The notes under the pieces were generated by a model. That model worked only from the letters and a program-made list of their open reading frames with translations. It did not search any database and was not told the DNA's origin. Shown piece by piece: positions 28,348-35,307 of a DNA stretch of 64,000 nt (position 1 is its first letter; each line of letters opens with the position of its first letter). Position numbers and translations under genes: made by a program. Source of the stretch: P36-A1 sp049478495 (lineage in GTDB: Bacteria; Bacillota_I; Bacilli_A; JAJDGJ01); contig NZ_CP168083.1 of assembly GCF_049478495.1 (NCBI RefSeq), positions 992,001 through 1,056,000 on the forward strand. The letters are read 5' to 3'.

Positions 28348-29151
28348 TTATTTTAATAAAATATCATCTTGATTAAAGTTAATACCACTGTTTTTATTAA
28401 ACATTTCAATTAAGTCTTTTACTGTTAAATTTTGTTTTTCCTGATCACAAACATCAACGACAATTCTACCATTGTGAAGCATAATTAATCTATTACCATG
28501 TTTTATAGCATCTTCCATATCATGAGTAATCATTAACGTTGTAATTTTATTATTATTTACTAATTTATCAGTAATTTCTAAAACATTTGCTGTTGTTTTA
28601 GGATCGAGAGCGGCCGTATGTTCATCTAGTAATAATAATTTTGGCTTTTTTATTGTCGCCATTAATAATGTTAAAGCTTGTCTTTGTCCTCCTGATAAAA
28701 GCGAAACTTCTGTTTTAAGTCTATTTTCTAATCCTAGGTCAAAAGTTGCAAGTTGTTCTTTAATCATTTTTTCATTTTGTTTTTTAACTGCTTTAGTCAA
28801 ATTTCTTTTATTACCTCTTTGTAAAGCTACAGAAATATTTTGTTCTATTGTTAGTTTAGGAGCTGTTCCAAAAGTTGGATCTTGAAATACTCTTGCTATT
28901 AAATCAGCTCGATTGATCATTGATTTTTTACTAATATCTTCCTGATTTATAAAAATTTGTCCTGAATCTATTTCAAAAACACCTGCAACACTGTTTAACA
29001 TTGTTGACTTACCTGCACCATTTCCACCTATTACAGTAACAAAATCACCTTCTTTTAAAACTAAAGTTAAATCATTAAGTACTTTATTTTCATTGATTGT
29101 GCCTTTATTGAAACTTTTACTAATATTTTTAATTTCTAACATATTATTCAT
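28348..29151 (-). CDS. ABC importer ATPase, aromatic amino acid type (TrpZ-like)
   Basis: A 267-residue ATPase with Walker A G-G-N-G-A-G-K-S-T (42-50), signature L-S-G-G-Q (152-156) and Walker B L-L-L-L-D-E-H. Together with the permease and ABC_sub_bind-type lipoproteins it forms an importer of the TrpXYZ-like family described in Bacillota. GGGAGG precedes the start, two bases after the permease gene. The amino acid assignment comes from the leader peptides upstream. Confidence 0.88.
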   Translation of the reverse strand: MNNMLEIKNISKSFNKGTINENKVLNDLTLVLKEGDFVTVIGGNGAGKSTMLNSVAGVFEIDSGQIFINQEDISKKSMINRADLIARVFQDPTFGTAPKLTIEQNISVALQRGNKRNLTKAVKKQNEKMIKEQLATFDLGLENRLKTEVSLLSGGQRQALTLLMATIKKPKLLLLDEHTAALDPKTTANVLEITDKLVNNNKITTLMITHDMEDAIKHGNRLIMLHNGRIVVDVCDQEKQNLTVKDLIEMFNKNSGINFNQDDILLK

Positions 29152-29153
29152 GC

Positions 29154-30023
29154 TTATACCTCCCTTGTATTTCTTTTTAACTTCAAGCTAGGAAGTGCTA
29201 AGAATATTGTTAATATTACTGCTGATATTAATTTTAAATCGGTAGCTTCAATATGCATTTGTAAAACAAAACTTATAATTAAACGGTAGATACATGCACC
29301 TACTACTACTAAAATTAATCTGCTTAAAAACTTCGCATTTTTAACAATTACACCACCAATAATAACAGCTGCAAGACCAATTACAATAGTACCAATACCA
29401 CTTTGAACATCACTGAATCCATTATATTGTGCTAGTAGTGCTCCACTTAATCCAACTAATCCATTTGCAATCATATACCCTATTATTTTCATATGATCTG
29501 TATTAATTCCATTTGCTTGTGCCATTATTTCATTATCACCTGTTGCTATAAATGCTAAACCAATTTCAGTATTGTAAAACCATAAAAGGATTAAAATAAT
29601 TATCACTAATATTATTACTCCTATTACTAATACTTGATATTTTTCAGGAATAATATTGTTTAGTAAATCATATATAGTATTAGTACTTAATAGACTTACA
29701 TTTGGTTTTTGCATTATTCTTAAATTAACTGAATATAGGCCTGTCATTACTAAAATACCTGTTAGTAATGCTGGTATTTTTAATTTAGTACTAATCAAAC
29801 CTGCAACTAATCCTGCTAATGAACCAGCTACAAAACCAATTATTGTTGCCACTATAGGATTTATTCCCGAAACTAATGCAACACAACAACTAGCTGCTCC
29901 TAATGGGAATATTCCTTCAACACTAAGATCAGCTATATCTAATATTTTATACATTAAATATACTCCTATTGCTAAAACTGACCATAATAGTGCTTCTGAT
30001 ATTGATGATATTATTAAATCCAT
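29154..30023 (-). CDS. ABC importer permease, aromatic amino acid type (TrpY-like)
   Basis: A 289-residue permease with about eight hydrophobic segments, of the BPD_transp_2 type that partners ABC_sub_bind proteins. It is the only permease gene in the region, so it presumably serves both nearby binding proteins. AAGGAGTG precedes its start. Located 13 bases after the binding protein gene. Confidence 0.87.
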   Translation of the reverse strand: MDLIISSISEALLWSVLAIGVYLMYKILDIADLSVEGIFPLGAASCCVALVSGINPIVATIIGFVAGSLAGLVAGLISTKLKIPALLTGILVMTGLYSVNLRIMQKPNVSLLSTNTIYDLLNNIIPEKYQVLVIGVIILVIIILILLWFYNTEIGLAFIATGDNEIMAQANGINTDHMKIIGYMIANGLVGLSGALLAQYNGFSDVQSGIGTIVIGLAAVIIGGVIVKNAKFLSRLILVVVGACIYRLIISFVLQMHIEATDLKLISAVILTIFLALPSLKLKRNTREV

Positions 30024-30036
30024 TTTACTTCACTCC

Positions 30037-30996
30037 TTATTTTATAGAACTTGTTTCTATTCCTAATGCTTTTGCCATATCATTGTTTACTGTTAATTCT
30101 AAATCTTTTGCAGATTCTACAGGTAATTTACTAATTTCAACTTCTTTTTTTATAACTTTTTCTAACATTTTACCAGTTTGAACACCTAGTTTACTATAAT
30201 CAATTCCATAAGTAGCTAAGCCACCTTCTAATGTTTGATCTGATGAAGCAGCTATAACTGGTATTTTAGCTTCTTTTGCAACTTCTCCAACACTTGCCAT
30301 TCCAGATGCTAAGGTATTATCAGATGGAACATATATTCCATCAACTTTACTAGTTAATGAAGTCATAGCTTGTTTGATATCATTTGTTGAAGCAACTGTA
30401 GCTTCTTCTGTTTTAATTCCTTTTTCTTTCAAAATAGCTTTTGCTTGATCTATTTGTATTTTAGAATTTGCTTCAGCTGCATTATAAATCAAACCAACAG
30501 TTTTTGTTTTAGGATTAATATTTGTTAAAATAGATAACTGTTTCTCAATATCTACAGCATCAGTTGTTCCACTAAAATTAGTATCTGGAGTTTTTAATGT
30601 TTTTACAATCCCTGCATCAACAGGATCTGTTACTCCTGAGAATAATGTAGGTATTTCACTAGTTTCAGCTGCAATTGCTTGGGCTGATGGTGTTGCAATT
30701 GCTACAATATAATCTGATTCTTTAGCTAATTTAGAAGCAATGGTTTTTAAGTTAGCTTGATCACCTTGTGCATTTTGATAATCTATTTGGATATTATCAC
30801 CGTCTTTATAGCCATCTTTTTCTAATTGTGCAATTACATTTGTTCTTATTGCATCAAGTGATGGATGATCCACTATTTGAATAATTCCAATTTTTAAAAT
30901 ATCTTTTTTTTCTGTATCACTACTACTTGCACTTGAACAAGCACTTAAACCAATTGCTAAAGCTAATCCTAGAGTAATTCTTTTTAATTTTTTCAT
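30037..30996 (-). CDS. ABC_sub_bind lipoprotein A (TrpX-like; behind the Phe/Tyr-rich leader)
   Basis: A 319-residue substrate-binding lipoprotein. It has a signal peptide with lipobox L-S-A-C (Cys20), a Ser-rich linker, then the two-lobe binding fold (family PF04392). The core segments Q-I-D-Y-Q-N-A-Q-G-D-Q-A-N-L-K-T-I and I-V-A-I-A-T-P-S-A-Q-A-I-A are almost the same in the second lipoprotein at 31438, so the two are close paralogues. Expression is probably controlled by the leader at 31027-31267, whose peptide is rich in Tyr and Phe, suggesting one of these as substrate (inference). Confidence 0.88.
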   Translation of the reverse strand: MKKLKRITLGLALAIGLSACSSASSSDTEKKDILKIGIIQIVDHPSLDAIRTNVIAQLEKDGYKDGDNIQIDYQNAQGDQANLKTIASKLAKESDYIVAIATPSAQAIAAETSEIPTLFSGVTDPVDAGIVKTLKTPDTNFSGTTDAVDIEKQLSILTNINPKTKTVGLIYNAAEANSKIQIDQAKAILKEKGIKTEEATVASTNDIKQAMTSLTSKVDGIYVPSDNTLASGMASVGEVAKEAKIPVIAASSDQTLEGGLATYGIDYSKLGVQTGKMLEKVIKKEVEISKLPVESAKDLELTVNNDMAKALGIETSSIK

Positions 30997-31026
30997 AATA
31001 TTTTACCTCTTTCAATTTTTATTAAT

Positions 31027-31058
31027 AAAAAAAGCCACTTAGATATTATCTAAGTGGC
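31027..31058 (-). terminator. Attenuator A terminator hairpin
   Basis: GCCACTTAGA/TCTAAGTGGC ten-pair stem with a five-base loop followed by TTTTTTT, 30 bases before the lipoprotein A start region. Confidence 0.9.
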
Positions 31059-31183
31059 AATTGCTTGCTTATAAGTTTTCACTTAAGCCACCTAGATAAA
31101 TTTATCTATGTGACCAACATTAAATTCTTGAGTCACCATAGATGCAAAGTCTTTGTTGCATCCATGATTGTATGCAACGACTA
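31027..31183 (-). promoter_or_regulatory. Ribosome-mediated attenuator A (Phe/Tyr type)
   Basis: After the leader stop codon (31181-31183) the RNA has a chain of competing arms: 0 GTTGCAT (31172-31178), 1 CATGGATGCAA (31156-31166), 2 TTGCATCTATGGTGAC (31132-31147), 3 GTCACATAGAT (31104-31114), 4 ATCTAGGTGGC (31087-31097), 5 GCCACTTAGATA (31047-31058), 6 TATCTAAGTGGC (31034-31045) and seven T. Pairs 1:2, 3:4, 5:6 give the terminator; pairs 0:1, 2:3, 4:5 prevent it. A ribosome at the stop codon would cover arm 0 and favour termination. A ribosome stalled at the Tyr/Phe codons would leave arm 0 free. The pairings are seen; the mechanism is inferred. Confidence 0.78.
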
Positions 31184-31267
31184 TCTAAAGTAACTAAAGA
31201 AATAATTAGATTTGATTGAGATTATCTTACTTGTGATAAGTAACTTGTTTATATTATTAGTTTTCAT
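31181..31267 (-). CDS. Leader peptide A, Tyr/Phe-rich (28 aa)
   Basis: A 28-codon ORF starting seven bases after GAGAGG and about 27 bases after a strong promoter's -10. It ends N-Y-F-F-S-Y-F-R, five aromatic codons in six (TAT TTC TTT AGT TAC TTT) just before the stop. The stop lies two bases before the first arm of the hairpin chain. It is best read as a leader peptide sensing charged tRNA(Phe) or tRNA(Tyr). Because TTT and TAT are common codons in such an AT-rich genome, the clustering is suggestive, not conclusive, on its own; the parallel with leader B strengthens it. Confidence 0.78.
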   Translation of the reverse strand: MKTNNINKLLITSKIISIKSNYFFSYFR

Positions 31268-31300
31268 TTTGATAACCTCTCTTTCTTAAATCTTGAGTTT

Positions 31301-31329
31301 ATTCTACTCTTGCTTTAACAAGAAGTCAA
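31301..31329 (-). promoter_or_regulatory. Promoter of attenuator A
   Basis: TTGACT (31324-31329), 17 bases, TAGAAT (31301-31306) on the minus strand. Confidence 0.82.
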
Positions 31330-31437
31330 CACATGTATGAAAATAATATTTTATAAATTATGATAATTGTTTATCATATAAATTAATATAATTATTTTAT
31401 TAATAAGAATTAATTACTTTATTTATGTTAAAATATT

Positions 31438-32391
31438 TTATTTAATTGTTTTAGGATCAATATTCAAAGCTTTAGCCATATCTTCATTGACATATAATTC
31501 TGCTTCACTAACAGTTTGAACAGGAGTATTTTCTGTTTTGCTTTTTCCAGTAATGATATCTTCTAACATTTTAGCTGTTTGAACACCTAATTGAGCTTGA
31601 TTAACACCATAAGTTGCTAATCCACCTTCTTTTACTTGTTCATTTGCACCTGCGACTACTGGTATTTTATATTGTTTAGCTACTTCTGATACACTTGCCA
31701 TTCCTGATGCCATTGTATTATCTATTGGCACATATATTCCATCTACTTGAGTAGCTAATGAAGTCATTGCTTGCTTAATATCATTAGTTGAAGCAACTGT
31801 TGCTTCTTTTGTTTCAATTTTCATTTTAGCTAAAACTTTCTTTGCATTATCAACTGCATTCTTAGAATTTGCTTCACCTGCATTATATATCAGACCAATT
31901 TTTTTAATGTTAGGATTAATATTTTTAAATATACTCAATTGCTTTTCAATATCAACTGCATCACTTGTCCCTGTAAAATTATGTCCTGGTTTTTCCATTG
32001 AATCAACTAAACCGGCTTCTACTGGATCAGTAATAGCTGAAAATACAGTTGGTATTTCACTAGTTTCAGCTGCAATTGCCTGTGCTGATGGTGTAGCAAT
32101 TGCTACAATATAATCTGATTCTTTTGCAAGTTTGGTAGCAATTGTTTTTAGATTAGCTTGATCACCTTGTGCATTTTGATAATCTATTTGGATATTATCA
32201 CCATCTTTATAACCATCTTTTTCTAATGTTTGAATTAAATTTTCTTTTATTGTATTTAGTGCAGGATGATCAACAATCTGAATAATACCTATTTTCTTTA
32301 CTTCTTTTTTAGATTCTGTTTTAGTTTGTGAACAAGCACTAACACTTAATCCTAATGCTAATGCTAAACAAATTGTTTTAATTTTTTTCAT
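31438..32391 (-). CDS. ABC_sub_bind lipoprotein B (TrpX-like; behind the Trp leader)
   Basis: A 317-residue lipoprotein, signal peptide with lipobox V-S-A-C (Cys20). It is a close paralogue of lipoprotein A at 30037, differing mostly in the N-terminal third and around the presumed ligand pocket (for example A-S-S-D-Q-T-L-E-G versus A-N-E-Q-V-K-E-G). It has no own permease or ATPase next to it; the next gene downstream is the second promoter-leader-lipoprotein unit and then the shared permease and ATPase. There is no strong terminator after it. The Trp leader upstream points to tryptophan uptake (inference). GAAAGAGG precedes its ATG. Confidence 0.88.
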   Translation of the reverse strand: MKKIKTICLALALGLSVSACSQTKTESKKEVKKIGIIQIVDHPALNTIKENLIQTLEKDGYKDGDNIQIDYQNAQGDQANLKTIATKLAKESDYIVAIATPSAQAIAAETSEIPTVFSAITDPVEAGLVDSMEKPGHNFTGTSDAVDIEKQLSIFKNINPNIKKIGLIYNAGEANSKNAVDNAKKVLAKMKIETKEATVASTNDIKQAMTSLATQVDGIYVPIDNTMASGMASVSEVAKQYKIPVVAGANEQVKEGGLATYGVNQAQLGVQTAKMLEDIITGKSKTENTPVQTVSEAELYVNEDMAKALNIDPKTIK

Positions 32392-32432
32392 AATAATTTA
32401 CCTCTTTCATTTTTATATATTAATTGTTAAAT

Positions 32433-32465
32433 AAAAAAGCCACATGAAATAATCTATCATGTGAC
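32433..32465 (-). terminator. Second terminator of attenuator B
   Basis: GTCACATGA/TCATGTGGC stem with T-run, about 20 bases after the first terminator and sharing its outer arm sequence GTCACAT. Confidence 0.82.
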
Positions 32466-32482
32466 TAAAGATATTTTGCTAT

Positions 32483-32516
32483 AAAAAAATAGCCACAAGA
32501 TAATATTATCTATGTG
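32483..32516 (-). terminator. First (attenuator) terminator of leader B
   Basis: CACATAGATAAT/ATTATCTTGTG hairpin with one bulged T, followed by GGCTATTTTTTT. Confidence 0.82.
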
Positions 32517-32555
32517 ACCACCAATACTTAATGCTTATGCATTATAATATTCTAA

Positions 32556-32705
32556 TTATTTAAGTCTCATAGATGCTTTATTTGAAAGCATCCATGACCA
32601 AGATTTAGACTCTAAAATTGAGCTATTAGAGCATGTTAAATTTTGATTAGATTTAGAGATTGCTACATTAGAATTCAATAGATTGTTGACGTATATTTTT
32701 TTCAT
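32556..32705 (-). CDS. Leader peptide B, with S-W-S-W-M (49 aa)
   Basis: A 49-codon ORF, start codon nine bases after GAGAGG and about 32 bases after the -10 box. It contains K-S-W-S-W-M-L at residues 34-40, two TGG codons separated by one codon, placed right at the first arm of the hairpin chain. Trp is rare, so this pair is a strong signal for tRNA(Trp) sensing. Its first residues and upstream sequence (AGATTT.. GAAAGAGAGG) match leader A, showing common origin. Confidence 0.82.
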   Translation of the reverse strand: MKKIYVNNLLNSNVAISKSNQNLTCSNSSILESKSWSWMLSNKASMRLK

Positions 32706-32737
32706 GATGGTATCCTCTCTTTCGTAAATCTGTTTCT

Positions 32738-32766
32738 ATTTTACACAATACCATAAAAGCTGTCAA
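32738..32766 (-). promoter_or_regulatory. Promoter of attenuator B
   Basis: Perfect TTGACA (32761-32766), 17 bases, TAAAAT (32738-32743) on the minus strand. Confidence 0.85.
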
Positions 32767-32867
32767 CGATTTGTTTATTGTTTTTTCTATTTTAATAATA
32801 TTTTAACCATTTAGTATTTATACTAACTCTATAATTATTTTTTATCAAATATCTATCTATTTGTTAA

Positions 32868-32895
32868 TTGATATAACAATATATTACTTTATAAT
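32868..32895 (+). promoter_or_regulatory. Promoter of the ydbS-ydbT pair
   Basis: TTGATA, 16 bases, TATAAT at 32890-32895. Confidence 0.72.
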
Positions 32896-32912
32896 GTACA
32901 TGAGGTGATTAA

Positions 32913-33422
32913 ATGAAAGAGTTTAAGGCAAATCCTAAATATATTATTTATTCATATATAACTAGGGTTTACATGCTTATTATTGCATTATTAATTTTTA
33001 TTTTTAAACAGTTATTTTTTGATTATTTAAAAGATATAATTGAAAAAATTAATGATTATGATTTAAAGATAAAATTGGAATTAGGATTGAATTATCTTAA
33101 TTATATCGTATTATTTATTATTGTATTAATTATTATTTCATATTTAGTTTTACCTATTTTAAATAAAACTACTATTAAAATTTCGATTAAAGATATGGGT
33201 CTAGAATATAAAGAAGGTTGGCTTTTTTCTAAAATATATTTTATTCCATATGATACTTTACAACAATATGCAAGTAAAAGTAACATTATAGCTGAACAAT
33301 TTGATGGTGCTTTTATTAGTATTTCAACTTCTTTTTTAGAAACTAAAACTAAGTTAATAACTAAGGAAAATGCTCAAATAATTAATGACATCTTGATGGA
33401 AAAAAGAGGTTTATTAAAATGA
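32913..33422 (+). CDS. YdbS-like membrane protein with bacterial PH domain
   Basis: A 169-residue protein with two membrane helices (residues 16-35 and about 63-90) followed by a bPH_2-type domain (K-D-M-G-L-E-Y-K-E-G-W-L-F). Role in B. subtilis relatives is poorly defined; resistance to membrane-active agents has been suggested for the pair. It overlaps the next gene by ATGA, as in YdbS/YdbT operons. Confidence 0.75.
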   Translation: MKEFKANPKYIIYSYITRVYMLIIALLIFIFKQLFFDYLKDIIEKINDYDLKIKLELGLNYLNYIVLFIIVLIIISYLVLPILNKTTIKISIKDMGLEYKEGWLFSKIYFIPYDTLQQYASKSNIIAEQFDGAFISISTSFLETKTKLITKENAQIINDILMEKRGLLK

Positions 33423-34879
33423 TTTATAAACAAAGTAAAATTGGTTTATTTGTAAGTAGTTCATTTTTGAAATCATTTATTCTTAATGTAGGTGTTTCAA
33501 TATTTATTGTTGACAAGCTTGATAGCCTTGATTTTGTTAACAATAACTACTTAAAATCTGTAATTTTATTTATTTTTATTGGCTTATTATTTACTATATT
33601 CAATTTATATCTTAAATGGCGCTATACTTTTATATTATTAGAAAATGATCATTTAATAGTAAAAAGTGGTTGGCTTAATAAATCACAAGTTACTATACCT
33701 TTTACTAAAATTGCTAATATTTCAAAAAAACAAAATGTTATTCAAATGTTAGTTAATACTGTAGATTTTAAAATAGAAACTAATGATACTATTGCAAATC
33801 CAAGTTCTTTAACCTTTGTATTTGATACATATGATATTATTAAAGATTATGTAAACTCACATAAGTCTACTATTGAAGTGGATATTTTAAAACCAACGAT
33901 TACTGATAGTATCTCAAGTGTAAAACTTAGTTTTAAACAATTACTAATTTATAGTATTTCGCAACTAAAACTTTTTGGTATGTTAACTTCTGCTTTTACT
34001 GTAAGTATTATAATGTTTTCATTATTATCTATACTTTTTAAGTATGATCTTTTTACAGCTTTAAGTGGTAGTGCATTATATTCTACTTTAGGAATTACTT
34101 ATATTATTATTTTTATAATTATATGTAGCTATTTTACAATAGTTAGTACTATTAAAGTATATGATTATCAATTGTTTAATTATCAAGACTATTTTGAAAT
34201 TACCTATGGCTTAATTGAAAAGAAAACATCTAGAATTTATAAGCAGTATATTAATGGTATATCAATTCATCAAACTTTAATACAAAAATTGTTTAAAATA
34301 AGCTCTATAGAAGTTATTACTGCAGGTTATGCCCAAGAAGAAGAGTTATTATCTAATTCATGGTTAATGTTAGTAATTAGTGATAAAAATATTTCTAACT
34401 TTCTAGAACAAAATTTAAATGAATTTAATAATTTTTCTAGTAAATATAAAACTAAGTTTAGTAGTTACTTGATAGTTTCAGTTATTAAATATTTAATATT
34501 TTTATTCTTATGTTACTTTATAAGCTTGTTGACTATTAATAAATACTATATTTTCTTTGCAATAGCATCTATTATATTAATCTTTGCATTATTAAAAAAT
34601 ATGTACTTGTATCATATTAATTCTCTTGATTATGATGATACATATTTATATATAAATCAGTGCGATTTTGGAATGCTTTTAAATTTAAAAACTATTAAAA
34701 CGGTAGTTAAACAAGATAAAATATTACTAGTAAATTATAATACTAATATCATATATAATAAATTTAATTTTGGAAGTATTAGTTTTAATATTTTTTCAGA
34801 TATTATTTGGAATAGTCATAAGCTTATTAAATATTATTCTTTAGATATTTATACTAAGCTTTCTACAATTATTGATTAG
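33419..34879 (+). CDS. YdbT-like membrane protein with repeated PH domains
   Basis: A 486-residue protein with about six membrane helices arranged in pairs, each followed by a bPH_2 segment (first: L-I-V-K-S-G-W-L-N-K; second: E-I-T-Y-G-L-I-E-K-K; third weaker). This three-repeat layout is that of YdbT partners of YdbS. The start overlaps the ydbS stop by four bases. Function unknown. Confidence 0.75.
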   Translation: MIYKQSKIGLFVSSSFLKSFILNVGVSIFIVDKLDSLDFVNNNYLKSVILFIFIGLLFTIFNLYLKWRYTFILLENDHLIVKSGWLNKSQVTIPFTKIANISKKQNVIQMLVNTVDFKIETNDTIANPSSLTFVFDTYDIIKDYVNSHKSTIEVDILKPTITDSISSVKLSFKQLLIYSISQLKLFGMLTSAFTVSIIMFSLLSILFKYDLFTALSGSALYSTLGITYIIIFIIICSYFTIVSTIKVYDYQLFNYQDYFEITYGLIEKKTSRIYKQYINGISIHQTLIQKLFKISSIEVITAGYAQEEELLSNSWLMLVISDKNISNFLEQNLNEFNNFSSKYKTKFSSYLIVSVIKYLIFLFLCYFISLLTINKYYIFFAIASIILIFALLKNMYLYHINSLDYDDTYLYINQCDFGMLLNLKTIKTVVKQDKILLVNYNTNIIYNKFNFGSISFNIFSDIIWNSHKLIKYYSLDIYTKLSTIID

Positions 34880-34945
34880 TTTTAGTTGTATTATTAAAGA
34901 TTTTTTTCAATTCATATTGTATTATTAATTATAGAGGTGAGATAG

Positions 34946-35284
34946 ATGAGTCTAATTAGTAATTATATAAAAGAGCAAGATATACAACATCAAAAAAGGC
35001 TTTTAATACTTTATGATACTATTAAAAATATTCTTGTTTATGCTACTGAGAAGTATTCTTATGGTGTTCCTACTTTTTATTTAAATGGAAATATTGTTCA
35101 TTTTGCTGATTATAAAAAACATATTAGTTTATATCCTGGATCAGAAGCTATTGAATTTTTTCATGATAGATTAATAAATTATAAAACTAGTAAAGGTACC
35201 ATACAATTTAGATACGATCAAGAACTGCCTATTGATTTAATAAAAGAAATCGTACAATTTAGTTTAGCATCTAGTAAAAAATGA
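34946..35284 (+). CDS. DUF1801 (YdhG-like) protein
   Basis: A 112-residue soluble protein. Y-S-Y-G-V-P-T-F-Y, H-F-A-D-Y-K-K-H-I-S-L-Y-P-G and K-G-T-I-Q-F-R are the conserved segments of DUF1801. GAGGTGA precedes the start. Its stop codon lies inside the terminator stem shared with the convergent gene. Biochemical role is unknown. Confidence 0.8.
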   Translation: MSLISNYIKEQDIQHQKRLLILYDTIKNILVYATEKYSYGVPTFYLNGNIVHFADYKKHISLYPGSEAIEFFHDRLINYKTSKGTIQFRYDQELPIDLIKEIVQFSLASSKK

Positions 35285-35307
35285 CACTTAGAAGGTGTCA
35301 TTTTTAT
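35276..35307. terminator. Bidirectional terminator containing both stop codons
   Basis: AATGACAC/GTGTCATT stem with A- and T-runs. The TGA of the plus-strand gene and the TAA of the minus-strand gene both lie within it. Confidence 0.85.

Larger units (their letters stand above)
32433..32600 (-). promoter_or_regulatory. Ribosome-mediated attenuator B (Trp type)
   Basis: Arms in order: 1 TCATGGATGCTT (32586-32597), 2 AAGCATCTATGAGAC (32564-32578), 3 GTCACATAGATAAT (32505-32518), 4 ATTATCTTGTGGC (32492-32504) then TATTTTTTT. Pair 1:2 is 12 pairs; 3:4 is the terminator; 2:3 pairs ATCTATG-GAC with GTC-CATAGAT around one mismatch and is the antiterminator. Trp codons at 32598-32600 and 32592-32594 lie at the edge of arm 1, and the leader stop at 32556-32558 lies just past arm 2. 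This is the textbook geometry: stalling at Trp frees 2:3, finishing translation covers arm 2 and allows 3:4. A second terminator follows. Pairings seen; mechanism inferred. Confidence 0.82.

Noticed and set aside
31133..31166. A second mini-ORF (M-D-A-T-K-T-L-H-L-W) in leader A ending in a Trp codon
   Set aside because: It has no ribosome binding site and lies entirely in arms 1 and 2 of the hairpin chain, so it is probably chance.
31027..31183. T-box riboswitch before the binding protein, because of AGGTGGC and the terminator/antiterminator layout
   Set aside because: No stem I, no AGGGTGGNACCGCG core, and the leader has a translated ORF with specific codons, which fits attenuation by a ribosome better.
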